Assembly (NCBI RefSeq): GCF_038595055.1
Contig: NZ_CP152002.1
Span: 328,501 to 392,500 of the forward strand
DNA: 64,000 nt
From: Paenibacillus sp. FSL R7-0345
GTDB lineage: Bacteria > Bacillota > Bacilli > Paenibacillales > Paenibacillaceae
Direction of reading: 5' to 3'
Shown: piece by piece, positions 1 to 8,078 of the stretch
Layout of the letters: each line of letters starts with the position of its first letter
How positions within the stretch are numbered: position 1 is the first letter of the stretch
Made by a program: the position numbers and the translations under genes
Notes under the pieces: model-generated
The model's database searches: none
What the model was told of the DNA's origin: nothing
What the model saw: the letters and a program-made list of their open reading frames with translations, nothing else

Positions 1-26
1 GTTATCTGAAATAAAGTCTGTAAATA

Positions 27-43
27 GGTCAAATAAGGTCAAA
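27..43. promoter_or_regulatory. CtsR operator, distal copy
   Basis: The sequence GGTCAAATAAGGTCAAA is a perfect direct heptad repeat with a three-base spacer whose middle base is A. This fits the CtsR consensus RGTCAAANANRGTCAAA. It lies about 80 bp upstream of the -35 of the hsp20 promoter, so it may serve this promoter from a distance or a promoter further upstream. A third half-site-like AGGTTGA follows at once. Confidence 0.75.
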
Positions 44-121
44 TAGGTTGAGCGGTAAAAATAACCTTTGAAAAATAAGCCGAAATGCCGGAAATTCCCG
101 GTTTTTCGGTTTTTTTGGGTT

Positions 122-151
122 TTGAAATGGTGCAGTGGGGGACGCTATAAT
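122..151 (+). promoter_or_regulatory. SigA-type promoter of hsp20
   Basis: TTGAAA (122-127) and a perfect TATAAT (146-151) are separated by 18 bp. Transcription would start near 158, just before the proximal CtsR box. Confidence 0.75.
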
Positions 152-165
152 AAAGCCATAAGAAA

Positions 166-182
166 GGTCAAACAAAGTCAAA
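166..182. promoter_or_regulatory. CtsR operator, proximal copy
   Basis: GGTCAAACAAAGTCAAA matches the CtsR consensus in both heptads and the NAN spacer. It lies directly downstream of the predicted transcription start, a classic place for repression. A lone AGTCAA at 208-213 may be a further half-site. Confidence 0.85.
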
Positions 183-230
183 GTAAGTACAAAAAACACA
201 AAACAAAAGTCAATGAGAGGAGAATGGAAC

Positions 231-701
231 ATGTTTGATTTGGTCCCTTTTGGAAAACGCAGAGATGATGCATTTGGTGCTTTGGCAAAGTCGTTACATG
301 ATGTATTTAATGATGAGTTTTTTGCCCCGATGACCGGCAGCAGCGCCCTGTCTTTCCGGACAGATATCCGCGAGAGTGAGCAGGCTTATCTGATTGAGGC
401 TGAACTGCCGGGCTTTGGTAAGGACGATATCGACATTGATTATGCCAGCCCCTACTTGACGATTAAAGCGGTGCGCAAGGAAGAGAAGAACGAGGAAAAT
501 GACAAGCAGCAGGTTGTGCGCCGGGAGCGGCGTTATGGTGAATATGTCCGCCGTTTCTACGTGCAGGATATCAACGGTGATGACATCCGGGCTTCGCTGA
601 AGGACGGGCTGCTGCGGCTTGAAGTGCCTAAGCGGCAAAAAACCGCCGGCAAGCGGATCGAAATCCAGGATCACAGCAATTCCGGAACGGAGCTTCAATA
701 A
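231..701 (+). CDS. Small heat-shock protein, Hsp20/alpha-crystallin family
   Basis: ATP-independent holdase chaperone of 156 residues that keeps unfolded proteins soluble for refolding by Hsp70/ClpB. The alpha-crystallin domain spans roughly residues 45-135 and contains the A-x-x-x-D-G-L-L signature near its end (ASLKDGLLRLEVP). A C-terminal I-x-I motif (RIEIQ) follows, which in this family mediates oligomer assembly. The start at 231 is chosen over an in-frame ATG at 213, because GAGAGGAGAATGG places the ribosome binding site just before 231. Two CtsR boxes and a SigA promoter lie upstream. The DnaJ-like and clpB genes follow on the same strand with no clear terminator between, so the three may form a CtsR-controlled heat-shock operon. 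Family assignment is certain; the exact substrates are not visible. Confidence 0.95.
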   Translation: MFDLVPFGKRRDDAFGALAKSLHDVFNDEFFAPMTGSSALSFRTDIRESEQAYLIEAELPGFGKDDIDIDYASPYLTIKAVRKEEKNEENDKQQVVRRERRYGEYVRRFYVQDINGDDIRASLKDGLLRLEVPKRQKTAGKRIEIQDHSNSGTELQ

Positions 702-871
702 GCTGTTCAGTCCGGTGGAGTGCTGAAGCTGTATGGGGCGGCTTCACCTGGCTTTATATATAGAAGTCTATACGAAGGCGCATTGTAGTGGGATACCGGC
801 TATGATGCGTCTTTTATGAATACCATAGATGGATAAGATGCAGAGTCTTTTTTTGAAAGGAGAGGATTCTC

Positions 872-1876
872 TTGGCGGCCAAAAATTACTATGATGCGCT
901 TGGCGTAAGCAGGCAGGCAAGCAAACAGGAGATTAAAAAAGCTTACCAGAAGCTTGCAAAGCAGTGGCATCCCGATGTGAACAAGGCCCCGGAGGCGGAG
1001 GCCAGGTTTAAGGAGGCCGCGGAAGCCTACGAGGTGCTGGGCAATGAAGAGAAGCGGGCGGCTTATGATGAGGAGCTGCGCTACGGGGCATCCGGGTTCG
1101 GCTCAGCCGGGGGCCGGCGGACCGGCGGTCCGTCATCAGGTGGCGGGCAAGGCCCTTTTGGAGCAGGCCGGGAGTCTGCGTTCAGGGCCCGCGGCGCTTC
1201 TGCTTCCGGCAGCGGGATCGACGAGGATGAGCTGTTCGGGATGTTTTTTGGCAGCCGGGGAGCGGCGGACCGGGCGGGCTTTGATTTTTTTAGCGGAAGC
1301 GGCGGGGGCTTCGGCTTCAGCGGCGGCGGACGCGGTATGGCGCAGGCCCGGCTGGAGATTACGCTGGAACAGGCTTATAAAGGCGGCAACGTGAATGTTC
1401 AGGCCGGCGGCCGGGAGGTGGCGGTCAGTATTCCGCCGCGCTCACCGGAGGGAACTGTGATCGGGGTGCCGGGCGCGGCCGGCCAGAGTGAGGAGCTGCT
1501 GATCGTTCTGCAGCTTGCTCCGCATGATATTTACGGAATCGAGGACGGGGATCTGCTCGGCACGGTCGAGGTTGCGCCATGGCAGGCAGTGCTTGGCGGG
1601 GAAGCCAGAGTGCCGCTACCTGACGGCAGCAGCATTAAGCTGAAGATCCCGGCCGGAACGGCAAGCGGCCATACGCTGCGCATTCCGGGAAAGGGACTGA
1701 AGCGGCAGAACGGCACGAACGGCGACATCCTGTTCCGGATGGAGATTGTCATTCCGGCGGGTACGGACGAAGCGGAGAAGGCGCTCTACCGGAAGCTGGC
1801 TGAAGCCAGCAGCTTCCAGGCCGGAGTGAAACACGGAAGCAGCGGAAAACGGCGGCAAAAAGCGGCCACGGGCTAA
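872..1876 (+). CDS. DnaJ-domain co-chaperone, CbpA-like (no zinc finger)
   Basis: Hsp40 protein of 334 residues that would stimulate the ATPase of DnaK. The J domain covers residues 5-66 with the essential HPD triad at 33-35. A Gly/Phe-rich stretch of about 80 residues follows, then a C-terminal substrate-binding region (about 160-320). The CxxCxGxG zinc repeats of true DnaJ are absent, so this is a type II, CbpA-like co-chaperone and not the main DnaJ. The start is TTG at 872, with AAAGGAGAGG at 857-866. It lies between hsp20 (170 bp upstream) and clpB (24 bp downstream), which suggests it feeds substrates to a disaggregation pathway. No CIRCE element and no convincing separate promoter was found in 702-871. 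Confidence 0.9.
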   Translation: MAAKNYYDALGVSRQASKQEIKKAYQKLAKQWHPDVNKAPEAEARFKEAAEAYEVLGNEEKRAAYDEELRYGASGFGSAGGRRTGGPSSGGGQGPFGAGRESAFRARGASASGSGIDEDELFGMFFGSRGAADRAGFDFFSGSGGGFGFSGGGRGMAQARLEITLEQAYKGGNVNVQAGGREVAVSIPPRSPEGTVIGVPGAAGQSEELLIVLQLAPHDIYGIEDGDLLGTVEVAPWQAVLGGEARVPLPDGSSIKLKIPAGTASGHTLRIPGKGLKRQNGTNGDILFRMEIVIPAGTDEAEKALYRKLAEASSFQAGVKHGSSGKRRQKAATG

Positions 1877-1900
1877 ACATAAGAAAGGTGATGAATATAT

Positions 1901-4543
1901 ATGGATTTTAACAAGTTAACACAAAGGCTGCAGGAAGCGGTCGCTGCAGCACAATCGCTGGCGGCTGCTGCCGGGCATCAGGAGATTGACAATCTCCATC
2001 TGCTCAAGGCGCTGCTCCAGCAGCAGGAGGGACTGCTGCCAAGGCTGCTGCAGAAGCTGAATGTTCCCGCAGCCGAGCTGCTGCGTGGTACAGAAGAGCT
2101 GCTGCAGCGGAAGCCGAGCGTCAGCGGGTCGGGCGCAGGCACGATGCGGCGCTACGCATCAGCCTCGCTGATTGAAGTGCTGGAGCAGGCCGAGAAGGAA
2201 GCGGCCGCGATGCATGATGAGTTCGTGGCTGTGGAGCACGCCGCACTGGCGATGGTTTCAGACAACGGCAGCGCTAACCGGGAGCTGCGCGGCTTATTTA
2301 CCAGCCGCGGAATTACACGCGACAAGCTGTTGTCAGTGCTGGCGGAGATCCGCGGCCATCAGCGGGTGACCAGCAGGGAGCCGGAGGCCACCTATGAGGT
2401 GCTGGAGAAGTACGGCCGTGATCTGGTCGCCGAGGTGCGCGCCGGCAAAATTGACCCGGTCATCGGACGCGACGGCGAAATCCGCCGGGTGATCCGCATC
2501 CTCTCCCGTAAAACGAAGAACAACCCGGTGCTGATCGGGGAGCCGGGGGTCGGGAAGACGGCGATCGTTGAAGGGCTGGCCCACCGGATTGTCCGCCGGG
2601 ACGTGCCGGAGGGATTGAAGGACAAGACGATTTTTTCACTGGATATGAGCGCGCTGGTTGCCGGTGCCAAGTACCGCGGGGAGTTTGAGGAGCGGCTGCA
2701 GGCGGTGCTCAAGGAAATCCGCGAGAGCAACGGCCGGATTCTCCTGTTCATTGATGAGCTGCATACAATCGTAGGCGCAGGGAAGACCGAAGGGGCGATG
2801 GACGCCGGTAACATGCTGAAGCCGATGCTGGCCCGCGGAGAGCTGCATTGTATCGGGGCAACCACACTGGATGAATACCGCAAGTATATCGAGAAGGACC
2901 CGGCACTGGAGCGCCGCTTCCAGCAGGTGCTGGTCAGCGAGCCGGACGTTGAGGATACCATCTCCATTCTGCGCGGGCTGAAGGAACGGTTCGAGGTACA
3001 TCACGGGGTCAAAATCCATGACAGCGCCCTGGTTGCCGCCGGTGTGCTGTCGAACCGCTACATTACGGACCGCTTCCTGCCTGATAAGGCGATTGACCTG
3101 GTGGACGAAGCCTGCGCGATGATCCGCACCGAGATCGATTCGATGCCGGGCGAGATGGATGAGGTCACCCGCCGCCTGATGCAGATGGAGATTGAAGAAG
3201 CGGCGCTTAAGAAGGAAACCGATGATGCCAGCGCGCGGCGGCTGGAGAGTCTGCAGCGTGAGCTGGCAGACCTTAAAGAGAAGCATTTGGGCATGACAGC
3301 CAGTTGGGAAAAAGAGAAATCGGCCATCCAGGGCATCCGTGACCTCAAGAAGAAGCTGGAGCAGGCCCGCAAGGAGCTGGTCGACGCCCAGGAGGTTTAC
3401 GACCTGAACAAGTCGGCCGAGCTCAGCTACGGCATCATCCCCGAGCTGGAGAAGCAGGTGAAGGCTGCTGAGGAAGCAGCGCAGCAGGATCAGGAGACCC
3501 GGCTGCTGCGCGAAGCCGTGACCGAGGAGGAGATCGCCGACATCGTGTCCCGCTGGACCGGAGTTCCGGTCAGCAGGCTCGTCGAGGGCGAGCGGGATAA
3601 GCTGCTGCGGCTGGAGGAGACGCTGCATGAGCGGGTCGTCGGTCAGGAGGAGGCCGTCTCGCTGGTGGCCGACGCCGTGCTGCGTGCCCGGGCCGGAATC
3701 AAGGACCCGAACCGGCCGATCGGCTCGTTCCTGTTCCTCGGGCCGACCGGGGTCGGCAAGACCGAGCTGGCGAAGGCGCTGGCGGTCTCGCTATTCGACC
3801 GCGAGGACGGCATGATCCGCATCGACATGTCGGAGTACATGGAGAAGCACAGCGTCTCCCGCCTCGTCGGTGCGCCTCCGGGCTACATCGGCTATGAGGA
3901 AGGCGGCCAGCTCACCGAGGCGGTCCGCCGCCAGCCGTATACAGTCGTCCTGCTGGACGAGGTCGAAAAGGCCCATCCGGATGTGTTCAATATCCTGCTG
4001 CAGCTGCTTGATGACGGGCGGCTGACCGACTCGCAGGGCCGGATCGTCGATTTCAAGAACACGATCGTTATCATGACCTCGAACATCGGCTCACCGCATC
4101 TGATCCAGGGAACCGATGACAACGGTGATCTGACCCAGGCGGTCAAGGACCGTGTAATGAAGGAGCTGAGCGGCCATTTCCGTCCGGAGTTCCTCAACCG
4201 CGTGGACGACATCGTCATGTTCAAGCCGCTGACGATGACGGAAATCGGCCAGATTGTCGTCAAGCTGGCCGACGGTCTGCGGCTGCGCCTGGCTGAGCGC
4301 GGCGTCGGGCTGCTGCTGAGCGATGCCGCCGTACGATTCATCGCGCAGGAAGGCTTTGACCCGGTCTACGGGGCGAGACCGCTCAAGCGGTTCATCCAGC
4401 GCAGTCTGGAGACGCCGGTCGCGCGGGCGCTGATCGCCGGGGAAGCGGCAGAGGGATCGGTGCTGGCTGTCGATGAAACAGACGGCAAGCTGAGTGTGGA
4501 GATCCGCCAGCCGGAGCCTGCTGGTGCTGCGGGCAAGGCGTGA
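1901..4543 (+). CDS. clpB: ATP-dependent disaggregase ClpB
   Basis: Hsp104/ClpB chaperone of 880 residues that threads aggregated proteins through a hexameric pore together with DnaK. An N-terminal Clp_N domain (about 1-145) is followed by AAA+ module 1, with Walker A GEPGVGKT near 212 and Walker B LLFIDE near 281. The coiled-coil middle domain (about 400-525) distinguishes ClpB from ClpC and ClpA. AAA+ module 2 has Walker A GPTGVGKT near 613 and Walker B VVLLDE near 681. No ClpP-binding loop of the IGF/LGF type was noticed, which fits a disaggregase and not a protease partner. The length is normal for ClpB. It is probably cotranscribed with hsp20 and the DnaJ-like gene. The downstream region holds repeats and no clear terminator. 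Confidence 0.97.
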   Translation: MDFNKLTQRLQEAVAAAQSLAAAAGHQEIDNLHLLKALLQQQEGLLPRLLQKLNVPAAELLRGTEELLQRKPSVSGSGAGTMRRYASASLIEVLEQAEKEAAAMHDEFVAVEHAALAMVSDNGSANRELRGLFTSRGITRDKLLSVLAEIRGHQRVTSREPEATYEVLEKYGRDLVAEVRAGKIDPVIGRDGEIRRVIRILSRKTKNNPVLIGEPGVGKTAIVEGLAHRIVRRDVPEGLKDKTIFSLDMSALVAGAKYRGEFEERLQAVLKEIRESNGRILLFIDELHTIVGAGKTEGAMDAGNMLKPMLARGELHCIGATTLDEYRKYIEKDPALERRFQQVLVSEPDVEDTISILRGLKERFEVHHGVKIHDSALVAAGVLSNRYITDRFLPDKAIDLVDEACAMIRTEIDSMPGEMDEVTRRLMQMEIEEAALKKETDDASARRLESLQRELADLKEKHLGMTASWEKEKSAIQGIRDLKKKLEQARKELVDAQEVYDLNKSAELSYGIIPELEKQVKAAEEAAQQDQETRLLREAVTEEEIADIVSRWTGVPVSRLVEGERDKLLRLEETLHERVVGQEEAVSLVADAVLRARAGIKDPNRPIGSFLFLGPTGVGKTELAKALAVSLFDREDGMIRIDMSEYMEKHSVSRLVGAPPGYIGYEEGGQLTEAVRRQPYTVVLLDEVEKAHPDVFNILLQLLDDGRLTDSQGRIVDFKNTIVIMTSNIGSPHLIQGTDDNGDLTQAVKDRVMKELSGHFRPEFLNRVDDIVMFKPLTMTEIGQIVVKLADGLRLRLAERGVGLLLSDAAVRFIAQEGFDPVYGARPLKRFIQRSLETPVARALIAGEAAEGSVLAVDETDGKLSVEIRQPEPAGAAGKA

Positions 4544-4580
4544 GCGGGCAGTATGTGGCTGGCCTGTTTGATCGCGGTGA

Positions 4581-4735
4581 ATATGTGCGGCTGCCCGGCT
4601 GGTGAAAGCAGCGGATGTGTGCGGCTACCCTACTAGTGATAGTTGCAGATATGTGAGCTGTCTGGCCGGAGAAAGTGCCGGATGTGTGAGCTGCCCGGCT
4701 GGTTTTCGTAGCGAATATACACGATAGCCCGACTG
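4581..4735. repeat. Degenerate 33-34 bp tandem repeat, four units and a partial fifth
   Basis: Units begin at 4581, 4615, 4649, 4682 and 4715, giving periods of 34, 34, 33 and 33 bp. Each starts with ATRTGTG or a variant, carries a central GCTGCCCGGCTGG-like core, and ends in a GYAGCGG-like tail. A weaker unit may precede at about 4552. The copies have diverged from each other. Function is unknown. Confidence 0.65.
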
Positions 4736-4875
4736 GAGAGCCGCCTCAGGCTGCGGGCCGGGAGCTGGATTAGCGGGATTTTCGCGGCATGGGCTTACTG
4801 CCCTGTTTACCGCTGGCGGATAGTTGGGCACTTGGACAAACGGAGGTAGTCAGCATTTCAGCAGTCTCCATATGG

Positions 4876-5064
4876 AATAGCTGCACTTTGTACAACTAAA
4901 CAGGCTGGAACCCCGGCTCTTTCAGATATAACTGCACTTCGTGCAGCTATTCCTGGAGTTTTCAGCCCAAAAAGCCCGTTTGCGGATTTTTAATTGCACA
5001 AACTGCAATTAAAGGACGCTGCGGGCTTGTTTTGGTTAGGAATAGTTGCACAGAGTACAGTTAA
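4876..5064. repeat. Four short interspersed hairpin repeats
   Basis: Copies lie at 4876-4898, 4927-4951, 4990-5012 and 5041-5064. Each is an imperfect or perfect inverted repeat with arms of about 8 bases (TARYTGCA type) and a 5-base loop; TAATTGCA-CAAAC-TGCAATTA is the cleanest. Several arm changes are matched on the opposite arm, so the folded shape is kept while the bases vary. They resemble small dispersed intergenic palindromes rather than a factor-independent terminator, since no T-run follows. Confidence 0.7.
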
Positions 5065-5227
5065 TCTGCAGATTAGGATGATCGGCCAGCCGAATTAAGC
5101 GATACGTGGCTGACCGCGCCAGTCTCTATAGGGCAAAGTTAGTTTATAAAGCGGCGGATTAGCCTTTGGGGTTTTTTCAGCGCCTCCACCGAGCACCAGC
5201 TCACATAGAGCCAAGATCAGTCCAACG

Positions 5228-7078
5228 TTACTCCACCCAAGGAATCAGCTTAGGCTGCTGATCGAGAATGGACTGATACTGTTCCTTCCAGCCGTACTGT
5301 CCATCGGGGTCCAGCAGCATGTAGCGCAGGTATTTATCAAGCCGGTATTCCGGCCTGGACCAGCCCAGATGCTTGAGCCGCAGGTTGCTGAGCTGATGGG
5401 GCAGCTCAAAAATATTCTCCGGCAGCCGGCCGCAATGCTGCGGTGAGGTATTCCATACGTAGGTGAACTCCTCGCGGTAACGCAGCAGAAACGGCCGGTA
5501 GCTCTGGTGGGACCGCCAATAGTGATCCTCACGGTAATGATTATCGTCCCAGAAATCATACAGCCGGAAGCAGAACAGGTCGCAGGCCTCCTCCTGCAGC
5601 AGCAGTTCGATGTCTGTGGCAAACCGCGCCTCAAAAACCTCATCGGCATCGAGGCTTAAAATCCAATCGGGGTTGGTTTTAACGACTTCCTCCCACTGCT
5701 GCATCCGCAGATCGGCTTCATTATGGAACCTGGAGACATCATTACGCACCAGATGCAGCGGAATGCCGTGCAGCACCTCACGGCAAATATCCGCCGTGTT
5801 GTCGGTGCTGCCGTCATCGATAATGACGGCCTCGTCAATATATTTGCGGTGCTCCTGCAAAACCTGCCGCAGGAAGCGCTGGCTCTCGTTTTTGACAACC
5901 ATCGTCAGCGTGAGCTTGGGCCGCCGGGCTGCCGCCGTCCCCTCCGGGCGGCTGTCAGCCGGGAGAACCTTGCGCAGGTGTACTTCCGCCTCTGCAGCAG
6001 TCCATACCCCGTCAGCCGATCCAACTCCGCCATCCGCCTTGTCCCCGCCACCGTCTGCCGCACCAGCTCCATCATCCGCCTTCTCCCCGCCGCCGTCCGC
6101 CGCACCAGCTCCGCTATCCGCCTTGCCCCCGCCTAACGTATCACCGCCGTGGGCTGCACCAGCTCCGCCCTTAGCCGCTTCACGCCCTGCATCTTCCATG
6201 CTGTCGCTACCTACAGCCGTCTCACGTCCCGCTTCTTCCACACTGGCCCCGCCCGCCCCAGACTCTGCAGTCGTCTGCCGGACATAAGCCGCGACCTTCG
6301 CCAGGTCGCTGTCGCGGTACAGATGCAGCGCCGGGTAGTGGGTGTCCACATACAGCGGGATGCCGAGGGCGGCGGCGCGGATGCAGAAATGGCGGTCCTC
6401 GCCCCAGTAGGAGATGTTGCGGATCATATCATAGCTGACCCCGGAGCTGATCGCCCGGCGGCTGATCAGGGTACAGGCGCCAAGGCCGCCGACCTCATAG
6501 ATTCCCGGCAGCTGCAGCTTGGCCAAAAAGCTGTGAAACCGCTGGTTGATCTCCGCCTGGCTGGGCTTTTCCCCGGGCAGGATCTCCCACTGGTTGTATT
6601 CATCATGCATCCAGACCTGCGGCTGCAGAATGGTCCCCGGCTGCCACTGGGTCCAAAAGACCTCTGAGATGATATCCTTTCCCGTCCCGATCAGATGCAG
6701 CAGGGTATCCGGGTGGAGGATCAGATCGGAATCGATCAGGAACAGATGATCATAGCCGAAGGCTTCTGCCCGCCGGATCATCAGATTTTTGAACCCGGCT
6801 ACCTTCCAGACCAGATCAGAGTTCCAGTAATGCGTGGTGTCATTGCGGATATAGGCATCATGAAAGCCGGAGGACTGCAGAAACACCTCACTGCCGGCCG
6901 GGGCGAACTGCTGCAATAGCAGGCTGGAGGCGCTGTCCCCGTTGTCATCGATAAAATAAAAATCGAGTGTAATCCCGTCACGCCGCAGGCGCAGCAGCGA
7001 GCTCAGGAAATGCTCCAGCACTTGGGGCTTTTGATGAATCGGGCTGCCGATCAGCACCCGGATCTTCGTCTCACTCAT
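5228..7078 (-). CDS. Two-domain glycosyltransferase with a repetitive Gly/Ala/Asp linker
   Basis: Large protein (616 residues) with two glycosyltransferase-like halves. The N-terminal half (about 1-265) has the IGSPIHQKP opening, a DFYFIDDN strand and a FLIDSDLIL metal-site-like motif (DxD type), so it is a GT-A fold enzyme. The C-terminal half (about 386-616) is a family 2 glycosyltransferase with LTMVVKNES, IDDGSTDNT and ILSLDADEVF. Between them lies a low-complexity linker of about 115 residues, including 14-residue repeats of the type GAGAADGGGEKADD. The start at 7078 (MSETK) is preferred to an upstream ATG at 7117, because AGGAG lies nine bases before it. It is monocistronic and convergent with clpB. 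The acceptor is unknown; cell-surface or spore-surface glycan is a guess. Confidence 0.85.
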   Translation of the reverse strand: MSETKIRVLIGSPIHQKPQVLEHFLSSLLRLRRDGITLDFYFIDDNGDSASSLLLQQFAPAGSEVFLQSSGFHDAYIRNDTTHYWNSDLVWKVAGFKNLMIRRAEAFGYDHLFLIDSDLILHPDTLLHLIGTGKDIISEVFWTQWQPGTILQPQVWMHDEYNQWEILPGEKPSQAEINQRFHSFLAKLQLPGIYEVGGLGACTLISRRAISSGVSYDMIRNISYWGEDRHFCIRAAALGIPLYVDTHYPALHLYRDSDLAKVAAYVRQTTAESGAGGASVEEAGRETAVGSDSMEDAGREAAKGGAGAAHGGDTLGGGKADSGAGAADGGGEKADDGAGAADGGGDKADGGVGSADGVWTAAEAEVHLRKVLPADSRPEGTAAARRPKLTLTMVVKNESQRFLRQVLQEHRKYIDEAVIIDDGSTDNTADICREVLHGIPLHLVRNDVSRFHNEADLRMQQWEEVVKTNPDWILSLDADEVFEARFATDIELLLQEEACDLFCFRLYDFWDDNHYREDHYWRSHQSYRPFLLRYREEFTYVWNTSPQHCGRLPENIFELPHQLSNLRLKHLGWSRPEYRLDKYLRYMLLDPDGQYGWKEQYQSILDQQPKLIPWVE

Positions 7079-7301
7079 AACCTGACACTCCTGTGCAGGG
7101 TCATCATAATCGAACATCCCCCTGTATATGCAAATAGATGATATGAAATATATGTATTCAATATATTGAGAGAAGTACTAGACTAAACCAGATTTTTTAC
7201 AGATGTAAGGAAATTTATGGATTGGTGCTTTGTGAAGGGCTGTTGTACAATACCGCATAGACAGATACAAACCTTGCATATGAAGTGGGAGGAGTGGGGA
7301 A

Positions 7302-7517
7302 ATGGAGCAGTCATCACCCCTGAAGGTGGAGCAGCTGATCAAGCTGCTGCTGGCGATGAATCCGCGTGCCGAGGTGTACTGGCATGATGCCGACGGGCAG
7401 TACAGGGCGCTTTTGGATGAGGACATAGAAGAGATTTACGCACCGGAGAAGGCAGCCAAGACGATCGTTCAGTTCGGCAGCCCCCGCCAGCCCCGGCAAG
7501 TGGAGGATACCCTATGA
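7302..7517 (+). CDS. Small acidic protein of unknown function, coupled to cyclophilin
   Basis: I do not recognise this 71-residue protein. It is probably soluble: no signal peptide or membrane segment is visible. An N-terminal amphipathic helix (VEQLIKLLLAMNPRAEV) is followed by a short strand-like segment with WHDADG and a helix rich in Asp and Glu. The start ATG at 7302 has GGGAGGAGTGGGG just upstream. The stop codon overlaps the start of the peptidyl-prolyl isomerase gene by four bases (ATGA), so the two are translationally coupled and probably function together or are at least co-produced. Confidence 0.7.
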   Translation: MEQSSPLKVEQLIKLLLAMNPRAEVYWHDADGQYRALLDEDIEEIYAPEKAAKTIVQFGSPRQPRQVEDTL

Positions 7518-7948
7518 AGCGGGCGGCAATTACCCTGGAAAAGGGGCAGGTTATCGGGCTGGAGCTTTATGAGCAGGATGCACCCGGGACAGTGGCCAAT
7601 TTTGAAAAGCTGGCGAACAGCGGTTTTTATAACGGTCTGACCTTTCAGCGGGTAGTCCGGGGATTCGTAGCTCAGGGCGGATGCCCGGATGGTACGGGAC
7701 GCGGCGGTACAGAGAAGATTCCCTGCGAAACACACAACAATCCGCATAAGCATGTGCGCGGGGCGCTGTCGATGGCGCATTTCGGGCCGAATACAGGCAG
7801 CTGCCAGTTTTTTATCTGCTATGATGCCTTTGATTATCTGGACCCGTGGCATACGGTATTTGGCGGTGTGACCGATGGCATGGAGCATGTGGACATGCTC
7901 AGGCGCGGGGACGTTATAAGGGAGATCCGCGTATGGGAGAGTGCCTGA
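7514..7948 (+). CDS. Cyclophilin-type peptidyl-prolyl cis-trans isomerase
   Basis: Enzyme of 144 residues that speeds proline isomerisation during protein folding. The compact cyclophilin core is complete: FEKLANSGFYNGLTFQRVV carries the catalytic Arg (in FQRV), VAQGGCPDGTGRGG follows, then MAHFGPNTGSCQFFI and the H-T-V-F-G-G-V segment near the C-terminus. It has no signal peptide, so it is cytoplasmic. The size matches the short bacterial PpiB class. The ATG start overlaps the stop of the small upstream gene by four bases. Substrates cannot be told from sequence. Confidence 0.93.
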   Translation: MKRAAITLEKGQVIGLELYEQDAPGTVANFEKLANSGFYNGLTFQRVVRGFVAQGGCPDGTGRGGTEKIPCETHNNPHKHVRGALSMAHFGPNTGSCQFFICYDAFDYLDPWHTVFGGVTDGMEHVDMLRRGDVIREIRVWESA

Positions 7949-8002
7949 AGTCAGCATGCCGTGGGCTTTTGATTTAATTTACATTTATGAAAAAATCAAT
8001 CA

Positions 8003-8031
8003 TTGTAATTCCGAGTATTCCGATATATAAT
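8003..8031 (+). promoter_or_regulatory. SigA-type promoter of the oligopeptide ABC operon
   Basis: TTGTAA (8003-8008) and TATAAT (8026-8031) are separated by 17 bp, 48 bp upstream of the binding-protein start codon. Confidence 0.7.
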
Positions 8032-8078
8032 TCAGAAACAGAAAGTGATATTGCTCACAACATGGAGGAGAGAGAGAC

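Larger units (their letters stand above)
4544..5227. other. 684-bp intergenic region, repeat-rich
   Basis: No convincing gene is seen between clpB and the convergent glycosyltransferase. The first part holds a degenerate 33-34 bp tandem repeat and the second part four short hairpin repeats (separate entries). The short open frames here lack ribosome binding sites and run through the repeats. No good terminator for clpB could be identified. Confidence 0.7.

Noticed and set aside
29..232. Minus-strand frame upstream of hsp20
   Set aside because: It runs through the CtsR operators and promoter and has a composition unlike a protein of this genome.
2636..3628. Antisense frame of 330 codons over clpB
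   Set aside because: clpB is fully conserved on the other strand; the antisense frame reflects its codon usage and has no homologue I recognise.
4581..4735. Tandem repeats that could be a CRISPR array
   Set aside because: The units are contiguous and diverged, with no unique spacers, no constant repeat and no cas gene near.
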